DNA of 22,486 nt from Oscillospiraceae bacterium (GCA_015063445.1 SVUD01000032.1:1-22486); one strand, 5' to 3'; shown: positions 6,408-15,000, counted from the first letter of the stretch. Notes: a model not told the origin generated them from the letters alone. Made by a program: numbers and translations.

Positions 6408-8741
6408 TTATAATTTAATGAGCGCCGCCGAGAGAACGTCGTTAACCGTATCGCAGGGAATTATGCGAAGATGCGCTTTTGCCTCGGCATCTATTTCGTC
6501 GAGATCTTTCATATTTGACGAAGGGACAAGAACCTCGCTGATTCCCGAGCGGTAGGCCGCAAGAGTTTTTTCTTTAAGTCCGCCGATGGGGAGAACCTGC
6601 CCGCGAAGAGTAACCTCACCCGTCATGGCAAGAGTTCGCTTAACCGGGATATTTCCGAGCGCGCTGATAATTGCCGTAACCATCGTAACGCCCGCTGAGG
6701 GACCGTCTTTGGGAATAGCACCCTCGGGAAAATGAATGTGAATATCAGTATCCTTGTAGAAAGTAGGGGAAATTCCGTACTTATCGGCAACCGTTCTTAC
6801 GAATGAATGCGCTATCTTAGCCGATTCCTTCATAACGTCACCGAGCGAGCCGGTAAGCTCTATTTTTCCGGTGCCTTCCATAACGGCGACCTCTACTTTA
6901 AGAAGATCACCGCCGGTTTGCGTGTATGCAAGACCGTTAACTACGCCGATTGGATCACAAGCTTCAAGCTTTTCGGGAATAACCTTTGCTTTTCCCAGAT
7001 ACGACGCAAGATTTTTGGGAGTAACGGAAACGGATTTTATTTCGCCCTCGGCAATGCGCTTTGCGGATTTTCGTATAAGAGAGGCTATCTCTCTTTCGAG
7101 GTTTCTTACGCCTGCTTCACGTGTGTATTCCTTTATTATCTTAAGCAACGCATCGTCGTTGATCTTGAAATATCTTTTAGCGATGCCATTGCGTTTGAGC
7201 TGCTTTGGAACGAGGTGATTTTTAGCGATAGCAAGCTTTTCTGTATCTGTGTAGGTAGAAAGCTCGATAACTTCCATACGGTCAAGCAGCGGAGCGGGAA
7301 TTCTATCGTAGCTGTTTGCTGTTGCTATAAAAAGACAATCGGAAAGATCAATAGGAATTTCCATAAAGTTATCGCGGAACATCTTGTTCTGCTCGGGATC
7401 GAGAACCTCGAGAAGAGCAGAGGTCGGATCGCCTCTGAAATCATTCGCGAGCTTATCTATTTCGTCAAGGACGATAACCGGATTTTCAGCTTTTGAGTTG
7501 ATTATTGCGGAAACAATACGCCCCGGCATAGCGCCTACGTAGGTTTTTCTGTGTCCCCTTATCTCCGCCTCATCGTGCATACCGCCGAGAGAAACTCTTG
7601 CATATTTGCGGTCGAGAGCGCGGGCGACTGATGCCGCAATCGAGGTTTTACCGACACCGGGAGGGCCGACAAGACATATTATCTGGTTTTTGACGTCCTT
7701 CGAAAACTGTCTTACCGCAACAAATTCAAGTATTCTTTCTTTTACCTTTTCGAGACCGTCGTGATCCTCGTCAAGAATTTTACGCGCGTCTCCGACAGAT
7801 ACCGAAGCCTCGGTTTTTACGCCAAAGGGAAAATCGAGACAGGTATCAAGGTAAGAGCGCAAAACGGTGCTTTCCGCAGCTCCAAAGGGCGTTTTTGCAA
7901 GCTTTGAAAGCTCTTTGAGAAGCTTTTCTCTGACTTCGTCTGAAAGATTTTTCGCATTGATGCGCTCCTCATACTCTCGGATCTCGTCATCCTCATCCTC
8001 GCCGAGCTCAGCTTGAATTGCCTTAACCTGCTCACGAAGAAAGTAATCCTTCTGGTTTCGGTCGATTTTTTCTCTTACTTGAATTTGAATATCATGCTCG
8101 CACTGAAGAAGCATTCTTTCTTCCTCTATTACGATTAGCAGCTTTTCAAGTCTCAGCTTGGGAGCGAAAAGCTCAAGCACCTCTTGCTTGTTTGCATAAT
8201 CTATCACAGCTGATGAAGCAACGAAATCCGCAAATCTTCCGGGATCCGAAATAGCCTCCGCGGCAAGACGCATATCCTCTGTAAAGGTAGGATGCATCTG
8301 CGAAAGAGAGGAAAGGGAATTCTTGACCTCGCGCATAAGTGCTTCGATTTTAGGAGGACAGCTGGTAAAAGCGCCCTCGTGATGAAGTTCAGCGGAGGCA
8401 GAGAAAAATCCGTCGGAATTGTAAAAATCTTTTATAACGGCACGCGAAATTCCTTCGAACACAACCGTAAGATTGTTCTGAGTGTTTTTAACGACGTGAC
8501 GTATTTTCGCAAGAACGCCTATCGTATACAAATCATCAAACTCGGGAGAATCCTGTGATACGTCCTTCTGTGTTACAAGAAGAACGTTCATATCGTGAAG
8601 AGTTGCCGCGGCTGTAAATGCCTTTAGCGATGACGGTCTTAAAATCTCTATGTTTAATTGAACTCCGGGAAAGGCTACTATGCCTCTTAGCGGAATTAAA
8701 GGAAGCTTGATTTGTGAAGAGTCTTGTGCTGTTTGTGACAT
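6408..8741 (-). CDS. lon: ATP-dependent protease Lon (LonA)
   Basis: This is a 777-residue cytoplasmic AAA+ serine protease, normal length for bacterial LonA. The N-terminal substrate-binding domain (about 10-210, starting [14 protein letters not shown]) is followed by a coiled region. The AAA+ module carries Walker A GPPGVGKT at 359-366, Walker [10 protein letters not shown] at 422-430, and an [16 protein letters not shown] sensor/arginine-finger region. The C-terminal protease domain has the catalytic Ser in KDGPSAG (S682) and Lys in GGLKEK (K725), the same 43-residue spacing as S679/K722 in E. coli. It is the first gene of the - strand run, with its own likely promoter near 8791-8824. No CIRCE element was seen upstream, and I could not recognise a CtsR operator. 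Confidence 0.98.
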   Translation of the reverse strand: MSQTAQDSSQIKLPLIPLRGIVAFPGVQLNIEILRPSSLKAFTAAATLHDMNVLLVTQKDVSQDSPEFDDLYTIGVLAKIRHVVKNTQNNLTVVFEGISRAVIKDFYNSDGFFSASAELHHEGAFTSCPPKIEALMREVKNSLSSLSQMHPTFTEDMRLAAEAISDPGRFADFVASSAVIDYANKQEVLELFAPKLRLEKLLIVIEEERMLLQCEHDIQIQVREKIDRNQKDYFLREQVKAIQAELGEDEDDEIREYEERINAKNLSDEVREKLLKELSKLAKTPFGAAESTVLRSYLDTCLDFPFGVKTEASVSVGDARKILDEDHDGLEKVKERILEFVAVRQFSKDVKNQIICLVGPPGVGKTSIAASVARALDRKYARVSLGGMHDEAEIRGHRKTYVGAMPGRIVSAIINSKAENPVIVLDEIDKLANDFRGDPTSALLEVLDPEQNKMFRDNFMEIPIDLSDCLFIATANSYDRIPAPLLDRMEVIELSTYTDTEKLAIAKNHLVPKQLKRNGIAKRYFKINDDALLKIIKEYTREAGVRNLEREIASLIRKSAKRIAEGEIKSVSVTPKNLASYLGKAKVIPEKLEACDPIGVVNGLAYTQTGGDLLKVEVAVMEGTGKIELTGSLGDVMKESAKIAHSFVRTVADKYGISPTFYKDTDIHIHFPEGAIPKDGPSAGVTMVTAIISALGNIPVKRTLAMTGEVTLRGQVLPIGGLKEKTLAAYRSGISEVLVPSSNMKDLDEIDAEAKAHLRIIPCDTVNDVLSAALIKL

Positions 8742-8790
8742 ATATAGTACCTATTAACTAACATTTTTTTGAATTTAGCAATACAAATTC

Positions 8791-8824
8791 ATTATATTAT
8801 ATCACAATTAAAAATAAAAATCTA
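8791..8824 (-). promoter_or_regulatory. Probable sigma-A promoter of lon
   Basis: On the - strand GATATAATATAAT offers two overlapping TATAAT -10 boxes (8796-8801 and 8791-8796). The -35 region at 17 nt from the first is weak (TAGATT at 8819-8824). The start would fall about 40-50 nt upstream of the lon ATG. The surroundings are extremely A+T rich, so chance TATAAT matches are likely and confidence is limited. Confidence 0.5.
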
Positions 8825-8890
8825 TACTTTTTTAAAATTATTTTTTAATTTATTTAAAACTCCATGTGAAATTTAAATGAAAATGCGAAA

Positions 8891-8933
8891 AAACAAAAAA
8901 AATAAAACCCTTTTACCGCAGTAAAAAGGTTTG
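8891..8933 (-). terminator. Intrinsic terminator of the small RNA upstream of lon
   Basis: Read on the - strand, AAACCUUUUUAC (8933-8922), a UGCG loop and GUAAAAGGGUUU (8917-8906) form a 12-bp helix with one U.G pair, followed by UAUUUUUUUUGUUUUUU. On the + strand the same position would be a C.A mismatch, and no T run follows there. The terminator therefore acts on the - strand. It lies about 80 nt before the lon promoter and cannot belong to any protein gene nearby. Confidence 0.85.
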
Positions 8934-9011
8934 AGGCTTATAAGCCTATGCACCTATCGATGAGTATGCGTCATAAGCTTGGCGCGTCTTCGGGTGTCTT
9001 ACATTATTGTT
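8897..9011 (-). ncRNA. Probable small RNA (or lon leader element), about 115 nt, family not recognised
   Basis: No gene occupies this stretch, yet it has a near-consensus promoter at one end (9018-9046) and a strong intrinsic terminator at the other. The predicted transcript starts near 9011. Its middle can fold into a 9-bp helix, AAGCUUAUG (8980-8972) with CAUAGGCUU (8950-8942), closing a 21-nt loop. One pair is U.G in this strand and would be an A.C mismatch in the other, which supports the - strand as the functional one. GACACCC near the 5' end can pair with GGUG (8954-8951) in the loop, so a pseudoknot is possible. I could not match it to 6S RNA, SRP RNA, tmRNA, a T-box or a common riboswitch class. 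It could be a stand-alone sRNA or an attenuating leader for lon, whose ATG lies about 150 nt beyond the terminator. Confidence 0.62.
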
Positions 9012-9017
9012 GATAAC

Positions 9018-9046
9018 ATTATATCGCATTTTCGTGCATTTGTAAA
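9018..9046 (-). promoter_or_regulatory. Sigma-A promoter of the small RNA
   Basis: On the - strand TTTACA (9046-9041), a spacer of exactly 17 nt and TATAAT (9023-9018) match the sigma-A consensus in 11 of 12 positions. The expected start is near 9011, with no protein start codon before the terminator at 8891-8933. This is the best promoter match on the - strand of the window. Confidence 0.82.
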
Positions 9047-9141
9047 GATGGTAAAAGTAACAATTTTATAAGGTAAAAATCGTAAAAAACGGAGAAAGTT
9101 TAATAAAAAACACAAATTTTCAAAAAAAATCAAAAAAACTA

Positions 9142-9170
9142 TTGACATTCGATAAGGAAAGTGGTACAAT
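9142..9170 (+). promoter_or_regulatory. Sigma-A promoter of the infC-rpmI-rplT operon
   Basis: TTGACA (9142-9147), a 17-nt spacer and TACAAT (9165-9170) give 11 of 12 consensus matches. The start is expected near 9177, which leaves a leader of about 150 nt before infC. The promoter lies about 95 nt from the divergent small-RNA promoter. The stretch between them (9047-9141) is A-rich and shows nothing else. Confidence 0.88.
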
Positions 9171-9176
9171 ACACTG

Positions 9177-9324
9177 CGTAGCGAAATGCTAACTAAAATA
9201 AAGCAGAATTTCCGTTCTCACCTTACCACTTGAGTGCGTATGGTTAATACTTAAAAAGCTCGTTTTAGGCGTTTTTATGTGCGTACGGAATTTTCTGTAT
9301 GCATTTTTTGTTTTTTGGAGGTAT
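9177..9324 (+). promoter_or_regulatory. Structured infC leader, candidate L20-type autoregulatory element
   Basis: The ~150-nt leader can fold into a long-range helix. CAGAA (9204-9208) pairs with TTCTG (9293-9297), and TTCCGT (9210-9215) pairs with ACGGAA (9285-9290). Inside are ACCA/TGGT (9225-9228 with 9241-9244) and an AAAAAGC/GCGTTTTT hairpin (about 9253-9276). A T-rich tract (TTTTTTGTTTTTT, 9304-9316) follows, just before the ribosome binding site, so a fold that stops transcription or hides the site is possible. In Bacillus subtilis the infC leader is controlled by ribosomal protein L20 through premature termination. I infer the same type of control here from position and architecture, not from a match to the known binding site. 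Confidence 0.6.
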
Positions 9325-9864
9325 ATGGCTATTAGCACCAAAGATGAAAAGAATCTCCCTATTAACGAGGAGATAAAGTATCCCGAGGTAAGAGTTCTCG
9401 GTCCTGCTAATGAGCAGGTTGGTATAATGAAGATTGCAGACGCTCTTGCTTATGCTGAGAATGCAGACGTAGATCTTGTTCTCATTGCTCCTAACGCAAC
9501 TCCCCCTGTTTGCCGCGCTATCGATTACGGAAAATTCTGTTTCGAGCGTGATAAGCGTGAGAAGGAAGCAAAGAAGAAGCAGGTTATAGTCAAGGTCAAG
9601 GAGGTTCAGCTTTCCTGCAGAATCGAGCAGCACGATCTTGATACAAGAGTGAATCAAGCTAAGAAATTCCTCGGAGAAGGTAACAAGGTTAAGGCTGTTG
9701 TTCGTTTCAGAGGAAGAGAAATGTCTCATATGGAGCTCGGAAGAGAGGTTGTCGCAAAGTTCGAGGAAGCTCTTAAGGGCGTTGGTGTAGCGGAAAAGAA
9801 GCCCGTGCTTGACGGAAGATATATGTCTATCGTGCTTGCTCCGGTAAAGCCTGATAAAAAGTAA
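9325..9864 (+). CDS. infC: Translation initiation factor IF-3
   Basis: IF-3 binds the 30S subunit, prevents early 50S joining and checks the start codon-initiator tRNA pairing. The N-terminal domain (INEEIKYPEVRVLGPANEQVGIM), the linker with the RDKREKEAKKKQ basic helix and the C-terminal domain (KVKEVQLSCRIEQHDLDTRVNQAKKFL) are complete, in 179 residues. The frame is open back to an ATG at 9277, but that lies inside the leader fold and lacks a ribosome binding site. The ATG at 9325 is only 3 nt from GGAGG (9317-9321). The in-frame ATT at 9331 is 9 nt away, and many bacteria, including Bacillus, start infC at AUU. The true start may therefore be 9331. It heads the infC-rpmI-rplT operon. Confidence 0.97.
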   Translation: MAISTKDEKNLPINEEIKYPEVRVLGPANEQVGIMKIADALAYAENADVDLVLIAPNATPPVCRAIDYGKFCFERDKREKEAKKKQVIVKVKEVQLSCRIEQHDLDTRVNQAKKFLGEGNKVKAVVRFRGREMSHMELGREVVAKFEEALKGVGVAEKKPVLDGRYMSIVLAPVKPDKK

Positions 9865-9932
9865 TTTGGTCTATACTTCAATTAAATTCGTTTGATAAAA
9901 AGGGTAAAACCCAATAAAAAGGAGATATTAAA

Positions 9933-10127
9933 ATGGGAAAAATTAAGACACATAAGGCATCTTCCAAAAGATTTTCCCTCACCGGTAGCGGTAAGGTAAA
10001 GATGTCGCACAACAATCACCGTCACAACCTTGGTCACAAGACCTCGAAGCGTAAGAGAGATCTTCGTAAGGGCGCTATACTCAGCGAAAGCTTCGCACCC
10101 ACTTACAGAACTCTTATCGGCAAGTGA
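9933..10127 (+). CDS. rpmI: 50S ribosomal protein L35
   Basis: The 64-residue basic protein has the L35 pattern: KIKTHKASSKRFSLTGSGKVK at the start, then NHRHNLGHKTSKRKRDLRK. L35 packs into the large subunit against 23S rRNA. AAAAAGGAG lies 7 nt before the ATG. The 68-nt gap after infC contains a small GGGTAAAACCC hairpin. rplT follows after 36 nt, the standard order. Confidence 0.98.
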   Translation: MGKIKTHKASSKRFSLTGSGKVKMSHNNHRHNLGHKTSKRKRDLRKGAILSESFAPTYRTLIGK

Positions 10128-10163
10128 TAAGACACACGAAGAAAATTTGGAGGAACATATAAG

Positions 10164-10517
10164 ATGGCAAGAATTAAGGGCGCGATGATGACGCGCAAAA
10201 GAAGAAAGAGCATCCTCAAAGCAGCAAAGGGTTATTGGGGAGCAAAGTCCAAGCATTTCAAAATGGCAAAGCAGGCTGTACTCAAGAGCGGTAACTACGC
10301 TTTTGCAGGCCGTAAGATGAAGAAGAGAGATTTCCGTTCTCTTTGGATCACCAGAATTTCCGCGCAGGCTAAGGTTTGCGGTATGAATTATTCTACACTT
10401 ATGCACGGTCTTAAGGTTGCAGGCATCGATCTCAACCGTAAGATGCTTGCGGAGCTTGCGGTTTCCGATAAGGAAGCATTCGCTGCAATTTGTGAAAAGG
10501 CTAAAGCAGCTCTTTAA
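10164..10517 (+). CDS. rplT: 50S ribosomal protein L20
   Basis: The 117-residue protein begins [26 protein letters not shown] and carries the conserved [14 protein letters not shown] block ([18 protein letters not shown]). L20 is an early assembly protein of the 50S subunit and, in Bacillus, the repressor of this operon through the infC leader. GGAGG lies 10 nt before the ATG. A hairpin 7 nt after the stop may separate the ribosomal operon from the genes behind it. Confidence 0.98.
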   Translation: MARIKGAMMTRKRRKSILKAAKGYWGAKSKHFKMAKQAVLKSGNYAFAGRKMKKRDFRSLWITRISAQAKVCGMNYSTLMHGLKVAGIDLNRKMLAELAVSDKEAFAAICEKAKAAL

Positions 10518-10524
10518 TTTTATA

Positions 10525-10561
10525 AATTCCCGGTTGCGTCATATTTTTGCGACCGGGAATT
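10525..10561 (+). terminator. Hairpin after rplT, weak or leaky terminator
   Basis: AATTCCCGGT (10525-10534) pairs perfectly with ACCGGGAATT (10552-10561) around a 17-nt loop. The sequence after it (ATTGTTAATGG) is not a real T run, and the ribosome binding site of the next gene follows at once. It may lower, rather than stop, transcription into the downstream genes, or protect the 3' end of the ribosomal mRNA. Confidence 0.6.
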
Positions 10562-10580
10562 ATTGTTAATGGAGGTAGGC

Positions 10581-11417
10581 GTGAATTTTGTAAAAGACGT
10601 GATAAGCAGCCGCAATAATCAAGTGGTCAAATGGGCGGCATCGCTTGCTGAAAAAAAGGGAAGAGACAGAGAGAAATGCTTTATAGCCGAGGGCGAAAAG
10701 CTGACATACGAAGCGATTGAGGCAGCTCTTCCAATTGTTAAAATTTTTGTATCGAAGTCAAAAGTCGATAAAATTATGCCAAAGCTTATGGCGTATTCAA
10801 ATGCTGAAATTAATACCGAGTTTGACGTTCAGGTGCTTGAAGACGGTGTTTTTGAAAAAATTTCTACCGAAAATGCGCCTCAAGGTGTAATAAGTGTAAT
10901 AAAACATCTTGACTTTTTCCGTCAAATGGATATAATATATAAGGAAGAGTTTTCACAAAATGCTTGCGGAAGCTCGATAGTTTTATGCTCTTTACGTGAT
11001 CCGGGTAATCTCGGATCAGCGATTAGAAGCGCGGTGGCATTCGGCGTTGAGAATATTATTCTTTCATCCGACTGCGCAGACGTTTATAATCCGAAAACTG
11101 TGAGAGGCGCTATGGGGAGCTTATTCAGAGTTAAGGTTACGAGAGTAGCCGATCTTAAGGCGTACATTCAAGCTATGCAGTCAAATGGCAGAAAAGTGTA
11201 TGCCGCTGAGCTTTCCGAGAACGCAAAAGCTCTTCCCGAAATAAAGCTTTCAAAATGGGATGCGGTCATCATAGGAAATGAGGGACACGGTGTTCCAAAG
11301 GATATTTCCGAGATCTCAGACGGAAGCGTATACATTCCCATTTCCTCGAAAACCGAATCGCTTAACGCTTCGGTTGCGGCGGCAATCTTTATGTGGGAGC
11401 AAAGTAAAACATTTTGA
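10581..11417 (+). CDS. TrmH/SpoU-family RNA 2'-O-methyltransferase (YsgA-like)
   Basis: The 278-residue enzyme has a substrate-binding N-terminal part (SSRNNQVVKWAASLAEKKGRDREKCFIAEGEKL, typical of SpoU_sub_bind) and a knotted SPOUT domain with its three motifs. These are LCSLRDPGNLGSAIRSAVAFG, the IIGNEGHGVPKDI turn and the VYIPISSKTESLNASVAAAI C-terminal knot. It transfers a methyl group from SAM to a ribose 2'-OH, probably in 23S rRNA; the exact nucleotide cannot be told. The frame is open from a TTG at 10563, but GGAGG at 10571-10575 places the GTG at 10581 at 5-nt spacing and the domain starts there. It follows the L20 gene, in keeping with a ribosomal role. Confidence 0.9.
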   Translation: MNFVKDVISSRNNQVVKWAASLAEKKGRDREKCFIAEGEKLTYEAIEAALPIVKIFVSKSKVDKIMPKLMAYSNAEINTEFDVQVLEDGVFEKISTENAPQGVISVIKHLDFFRQMDIIYKEEFSQNACGSSIVLCSLRDPGNLGSAIRSAVAFGVENIILSSDCADVYNPKTVRGAMGSLFRVKVTRVADLKAYIQAMQSNGRKVYAAELSENAKALPEIKLSKWDAVIIGNEGHGVPKDISEISDGSVYIPISSKTESLNASVAAAIFMWEQSKTF

Positions 11418-11432
11418 TATAGGATTTAAAGT

Positions 11433-12707
11433 ATGAAAGATCTTGTTTCTTGGCTGTGGCTTTCCTTGTCGGTAACACCGGGAAGTGAAACATTTCGTAA
11501 GCTCATAGAAAAATTCAAAACGCCCGAAGCTATTTATAACGCTGTAGAAGATGATTTTATATCTTGCATAGGCTCTAAGTCGCGCGACTTGGAGAGGCTT
11601 TGTAACAAAGACCTTACGAAAGCCGAAAAAATTTTCGATTTTTGCGATACTAAGGGCGTTGGTATCCTGACTTACGATGACGAAAGATTTCCGCGTCTTT
11701 TACGGGATATAAAAACGCCTCCCGTTTTGCTTTATTACAGAGGCGTACTTCCGAATTTTAATTCGGAGTGTCTTATATCAGTCGTAGGGACAAGAAGACT
11801 TTCGGATTACGGAAGACGAAACGCGTTTATAATTGGTCACGATCTTGCTGTGGCCGGAGCTGTTATAGTTTCCGGTCTTGCTATTGGAATCGACGGTGTT
11901 TCTCATGCAGGCTCACTTTCAGCCGGCGGAATTAACGTAGCATTTCTTGGAAGCGGTATAGACGTTTGTTACCCCGAAACGCACAAGAGATTGGCAAGAG
12001 AAATCGTTAAAAACGGATGCGTTATGACCGAATATGCTCCGGGTACAAAGCCTGATGGAGATAATTTTCCCGTGAGAAACAGACTTATTGCCGGGATTTC
12101 CGCTGTTTCGGTAGTAATAGAGGGAAGAGAACGAAGCGGCGCAATAATAACCGCGCGATACGCTAAAAAATATGGAAAAACTATCTATGCCTTACCCGGA
12201 AACGTAGATAATAAAACGAGCGAGGTCAGCAATCTTCTTATTAAGAACGGCGCAAAGCTTATCACGTCGCCTGACGACATAGTAGCAGACCTTGAGTTTG
12301 TGTATCCGGGCAAGATAAATCCATTTAAGCTGAAGGAAAAGCTTGACGTCAATATGACGGACATATTAAGAGAGCTTGAGATAGCTTGCGTTACGCCGAG
12401 TGACGATATTTTTTCCACTTATCCCTCAAAGAAAAGAGCAAAAAGCATTTCAGAAAGCGCGAACGTAAAAAAAGAAGAAGAGCCTCGGATATCTTCGCGA
12501 CCCGCGGTGGCTATCGAGGATATGAATTTTGATAAAAATACGCTAACCGTATATAAAAAGATACCGGTTAACAGCACGTGCTCACTCGATTCACTCGCTG
12601 ATAGCGAAACTCCCATGAATCTCGTTATGAAGGCGCTCTTTAAGCTTGAAATGGGGAACTTTATTACGATGCTTCCGGGTGAAATGGTAAAGCGTAATTT
12701 GAATTGA
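11433..12707 (+). CDS. dprA: DNA processing protein DprA
   Basis: DprA loads RecA on incoming single-stranded DNA during natural transformation, and is widespread also in species not known to be competent. An N-terminal SAM/helix-hairpin-helix region (about 1-75) leads into the Rossmann core. The core shows GTRRLSDYG (119-127), SGLAIGIDGVSHAG (147-160), GSGIDVCYP (173-181), FPVRNR (211-216) and GRERSGAIITA (230-240). After the core comes a low-conservation, charged stretch of roughly 60 residues, then a winged-helix-like C terminus (ended by LEMGNFITMLPGEMVKRN). At 424 residues it is at the long end for the family. The gap to the preceding gene is 15 nt and topA follows, as in many Bacillota. 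Confidence 0.96.
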   Translation: MKDLVSWLWLSLSVTPGSETFRKLIEKFKTPEAIYNAVEDDFISCIGSKSRDLERLCNKDLTKAEKIFDFCDTKGVGILTYDDERFPRLLRDIKTPPVLLYYRGVLPNFNSECLISVVGTRRLSDYGRRNAFIIGHDLAVAGAVIVSGLAIGIDGVSHAGSLSAGGINVAFLGSGIDVCYPETHKRLAREIVKNGCVMTEYAPGTKPDGDNFPVRNRLIAGISAVSVVIEGRERSGAIITARYAKKYGKTIYALPGNVDNKTSEVSNLLIKNGAKLITSPDDIVADLEFVYPGKINPFKLKEKLDVNMTDILRELEIACVTPSDDIFSTYPSKKRAKSISESANVKKEEEPRISSRPAVAIEDMNFDKNTLTVYKKIPVNSTCSLDSLADSETPMNLVMKALFKLEMGNFITMLPGEMVKRNLN

Positions 12708-12726
12708 AAGGAGCGGTTGAGCCGCT
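12708..12726 (+). promoter_or_regulatory. topA ribosome binding site with spacer hairpin
   Basis: AAGGAG (12708-12713) is the only Shine-Dalgarno sequence before topA, but it ends 19 nt before the ATG. AGCGG (12712-12716) and CCGCT (12722-12726) can form a 5-bp hairpin in this gap. Folding would bring the site closer to the start codon, or hide part of it, since two bases are shared. Confidence 0.5.
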
Positions 12727-12732
12727 TAATAT

Positions 12733-15000
12733 ATGGCGAATTTAGTTATTTTGGAATCGCCTGCGAAGGCAAATACAGTCAAGGGTTACCTTGGCACGAA
12801 CTACAGAGTAATTGCTTCTAAGGGACATATAAGGGACCTGCCTAAAAGCAGTCTCGGGATTGACGTTGAAAATAATTTTAAGCCTCATTACATCAATATA
12901 AGAGGCAAGGGAGATGTAATAAAGGAACTTAAAAAGGAAGCAAAGGCTGCGAACAAAATATTTATAGCAACAGACCCTGACCGTGAGGGAGAGGCTATTG
13001 CATGGCACATTGCTACCGAGCTTGGAATTCCCGAAAGCAAGGCTTGCAGAGTAACGTTTAATGAAATTACGAAAAAAGTCGTTAAGGAGGCTATTAAAGC
13101 TCCGAGACGCATAAATATGGATCTGGTAAATTCTCAGCAGGCAAGACGAATTCTTGACAGGCTTGTTGGATTTAATCTCAGCGAGGTTCTCTGGAAGAAC
13201 GTTGGAAGCGGACTTTCAGGCGGACGTGTTCAATCGGTTGCCGTGAGAATTATAGCGGAAAGAGAAAAGGAAATATCGGAATTTGTTCCTAAGGAATATT
13301 GGACGATAGACGCAGAGCTCACACTTTCCTCTTCGGATACTATTTCCGCGCGTTATTTTGGAAATGCTCAGGGAAAAATAAAGCCCGAAAATGAAAAACA
13401 GGCATCTGGTATTGAAAGCAAAATTAATAGCGGAGAATTCAAGGTTATCTCTGTAAAGCATGCGGAAAAGCATAAAATGCCCGCTCCTCCCTTTACAACC
13501 TCAACACTGCAACAGGAGGCATCTAAAAAGCTTGGCTTCCAGTCTCATAAGACTATGAAGGTTGCACAGGAGCTTTACGACGGTTTGAATTTAGGTTATG
13601 AATTTGGCGGAGTTCAAGGTCTTATCACCTATATGCGTACGGATTCCATAAGAATTTCAAAGAGCGCGATGGATGAGGCAAGAGATTATATAAAGAGCAA
13701 TCTCGGCGAAGAATATCTTCCGGAGCATGAGCGCGTATACAGAAGTAAAAACAATGCTCAGGATGCTCACGAAGCTATAAGACCTTCAAGTGTTTTGCTC
13801 ACTCCAAAAAATATTAAAAAAATGCTTTCTACAGATCAGTACAAGCTTTATAAGCTTATTTGGGAGCGTTTTATCGCCAGCCAGATGGAAAGCGCCGTTC
13901 TTGATACCGTGGCTATAGACATAGAGAACTCCGGCGAAATCTTTAAAACCGGCGGTCAAGTACTTAAATCCGTGGGCTTTATGGCTCTTTACGATAACAG
14001 TGACGATGAGGCTCCCGATGACGAAATAAGAAATATGTCAAAGCTTCCCGATGTAAAGGAAGGCGATGTGCTTTCTCCTGTTTTAATAGAAAAGAAGCAG
14101 CATTACACCGAGCCTCCTGCCCGTTATACAGAGGCATCGCTGATTAAGTTCCTTGAGGAAAACGGAATAGGCAGACCTTCTACCTATGCTCCGATAATCT
14201 CTATAATTATTTCCAGAGATTACGTAAGACGTGAGGGGAAACTTCTCATCGGAACGAAGCTTGGTGAAATTACCACTGATTTTATGAAGGAATATTTCCC
14301 CGAAATTGTAGACTATGAATTTACCGCGGGAATGGAATCAAATCTTGACGCAATCGCAAACAATGAAACCACGATAGAAGAACTTATCGGCGGTTTCTAC
14401 AAAAATTTCGATACAGAGCTTAAAAAGGCTACGGAATCGAAGACGGATAAGCATAAACAGAAATTGCCCGCTGAGGAAAGCGAATTTGACTGTCCTAAAT
14501 GCGGAAAAAAGATGATATATAAAACAGGTAGATTCGGTAAGTTCTTGGCATGTCCCGATTATCCATCCTGCAGAAGCACAATTGCTGTTGACAAAAACGG
14601 AGTTCCGCAGCAGCCTAAGGAGCGCAAGATAGAGCTTGCAGACTTCAAATGTGAGGTATGCGGTGGTGATATGGTCGTAAGAAACGGAAGATACGGTACG
14701 TTCTATGCTTGCAGAAACTATCCTAAGTGCAAATTCACTAAACAAAAGGTAGTTGATATCGGCGTTTCTTGTCCTAAGTGCGGAAGTAAGATTATAGGCA
14801 AGCACGCAAAGGAAAAGGTGTTATTCTACAGCTGCGAGAAATATCCCGAATGCGATTTTTCTACATGGGATAAGCCCCTTTCCGAAAAATGTCCCGAATG
14901 TAATGAAAATCTTTATTACAGAAAGACAAAACGCGCAATCGTATGTAAAAATCCAAAATGCGATTACAAACGCGATGAAGAAATGATGGATGAAAATTGA
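12733..15000 (+). CDS. topA: DNA topoisomerase I (type IA)
   Basis: TopA relaxes negative supercoils by a single-strand passage mechanism with a transient 5'-phosphotyrosine link. The Toprim domain fills about residues 3-120, with the catalytic E8 in [10 protein letters not shown] and the metal-binding DPDREGE at 81-87. The active-site Tyr is Y300 in [10 protein letters not shown]. The C-terminal part from about residue 587 holds four tetracysteine zinc ribbons (CPKCGKK...C...[22 protein letters not shown]), one more than E. coli TopA's three. The length of 755 residues is normal. The start has a distant, hairpin-linked ribosome binding site (see 12708-12726). The stop TGA shares its last base with the trmFO ATG. 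Confidence 0.98.
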   Translation: MANLVILESPAKANTVKGYLGTNYRVIASKGHIRDLPKSSLGIDVENNFKPHYINIRGKGDVIKELKKEAKAANKIFIATDPDREGEAIAWHIATELGIPESKACRVTFNEITKKVVKEAIKAPRRINMDLVNSQQARRILDRLVGFNLSEVLWKNVGSGLSGGRVQSVAVRIIAEREKEISEFVPKEYWTIDAELTLSSSDTISARYFGNAQGKIKPENEKQASGIESKINSGEFKVISVKHAEKHKMPAPPFTTSTLQQEASKKLGFQSHKTMKVAQELYDGLNLGYEFGGVQGLITYMRTDSIRISKSAMDEARDYIKSNLGEEYLPEHERVYRSKNNAQDAHEAIRPSSVLLTPKNIKKMLSTDQYKLYKLIWERFIASQMESAVLDTVAIDIENSGEIFKTGGQVLKSVGFMALYDNSDDEAPDDEIRNMSKLPDVKEGDVLSPVLIEKKQHYTEPPARYTEASLIKFLEENGIGRPSTYAPIISIIISRDYVRREGKLLIGTKLGEITTDFMKEYFPEIVDYEFTAGMESNLDAIANNETTIEELIGGFYKNFDTELKKATESKTDKHKQKLPAEESEFDCPKCGKKMIYKTGRFGKFLACPDYPSCRSTIAVDKNGVPQQPKERKIELADFKCEVCGGDMVVRNGRYGTFYACRNYPKCKFTKQKVVDIGVSCPKCGSKIIGKHAKEKVLFYSCEKYPECDFSTWDKPLSEKCPECNENLYYRKTKRAIVCKNPKCDYKRDEEMMDEN

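Noticed and set aside
6807..7496. Open frame of 229 residues opposite lon
   Set aside because: It runs antisense through the conserved AAA+ and protease core of Lon; its length follows from Lon codon choice and it has no domain or ribosome binding site.
8957..8980. Six-codon frame (ATG ... TAG) on the - strand inside the small RNA
   Set aside because: It has no ribosome binding site and its ATG is within the proposed 9-bp helix; short frames like this occur by chance.
9277..9324. infC start at the ATG at 9277
   Set aside because: It lies inside the leader fold, has no ribosome binding site and adds 16 residues unlike IF-3; GGAGG at 9317-9321 points to the later start.
8742..9324. CIRCE or CtsR heat-shock operator near lon
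   Set aside because: No TTAGCACTC-N9-GAGTGCTAA inverted repeat and no CtsR-type direct repeat were found in the region.
9265..9729. Open frame of 154 residues opposite infC
   Set aside because: It is the antisense of a highly conserved gene, starts inside it, has no ribosome binding site and shows no recognisable domain.
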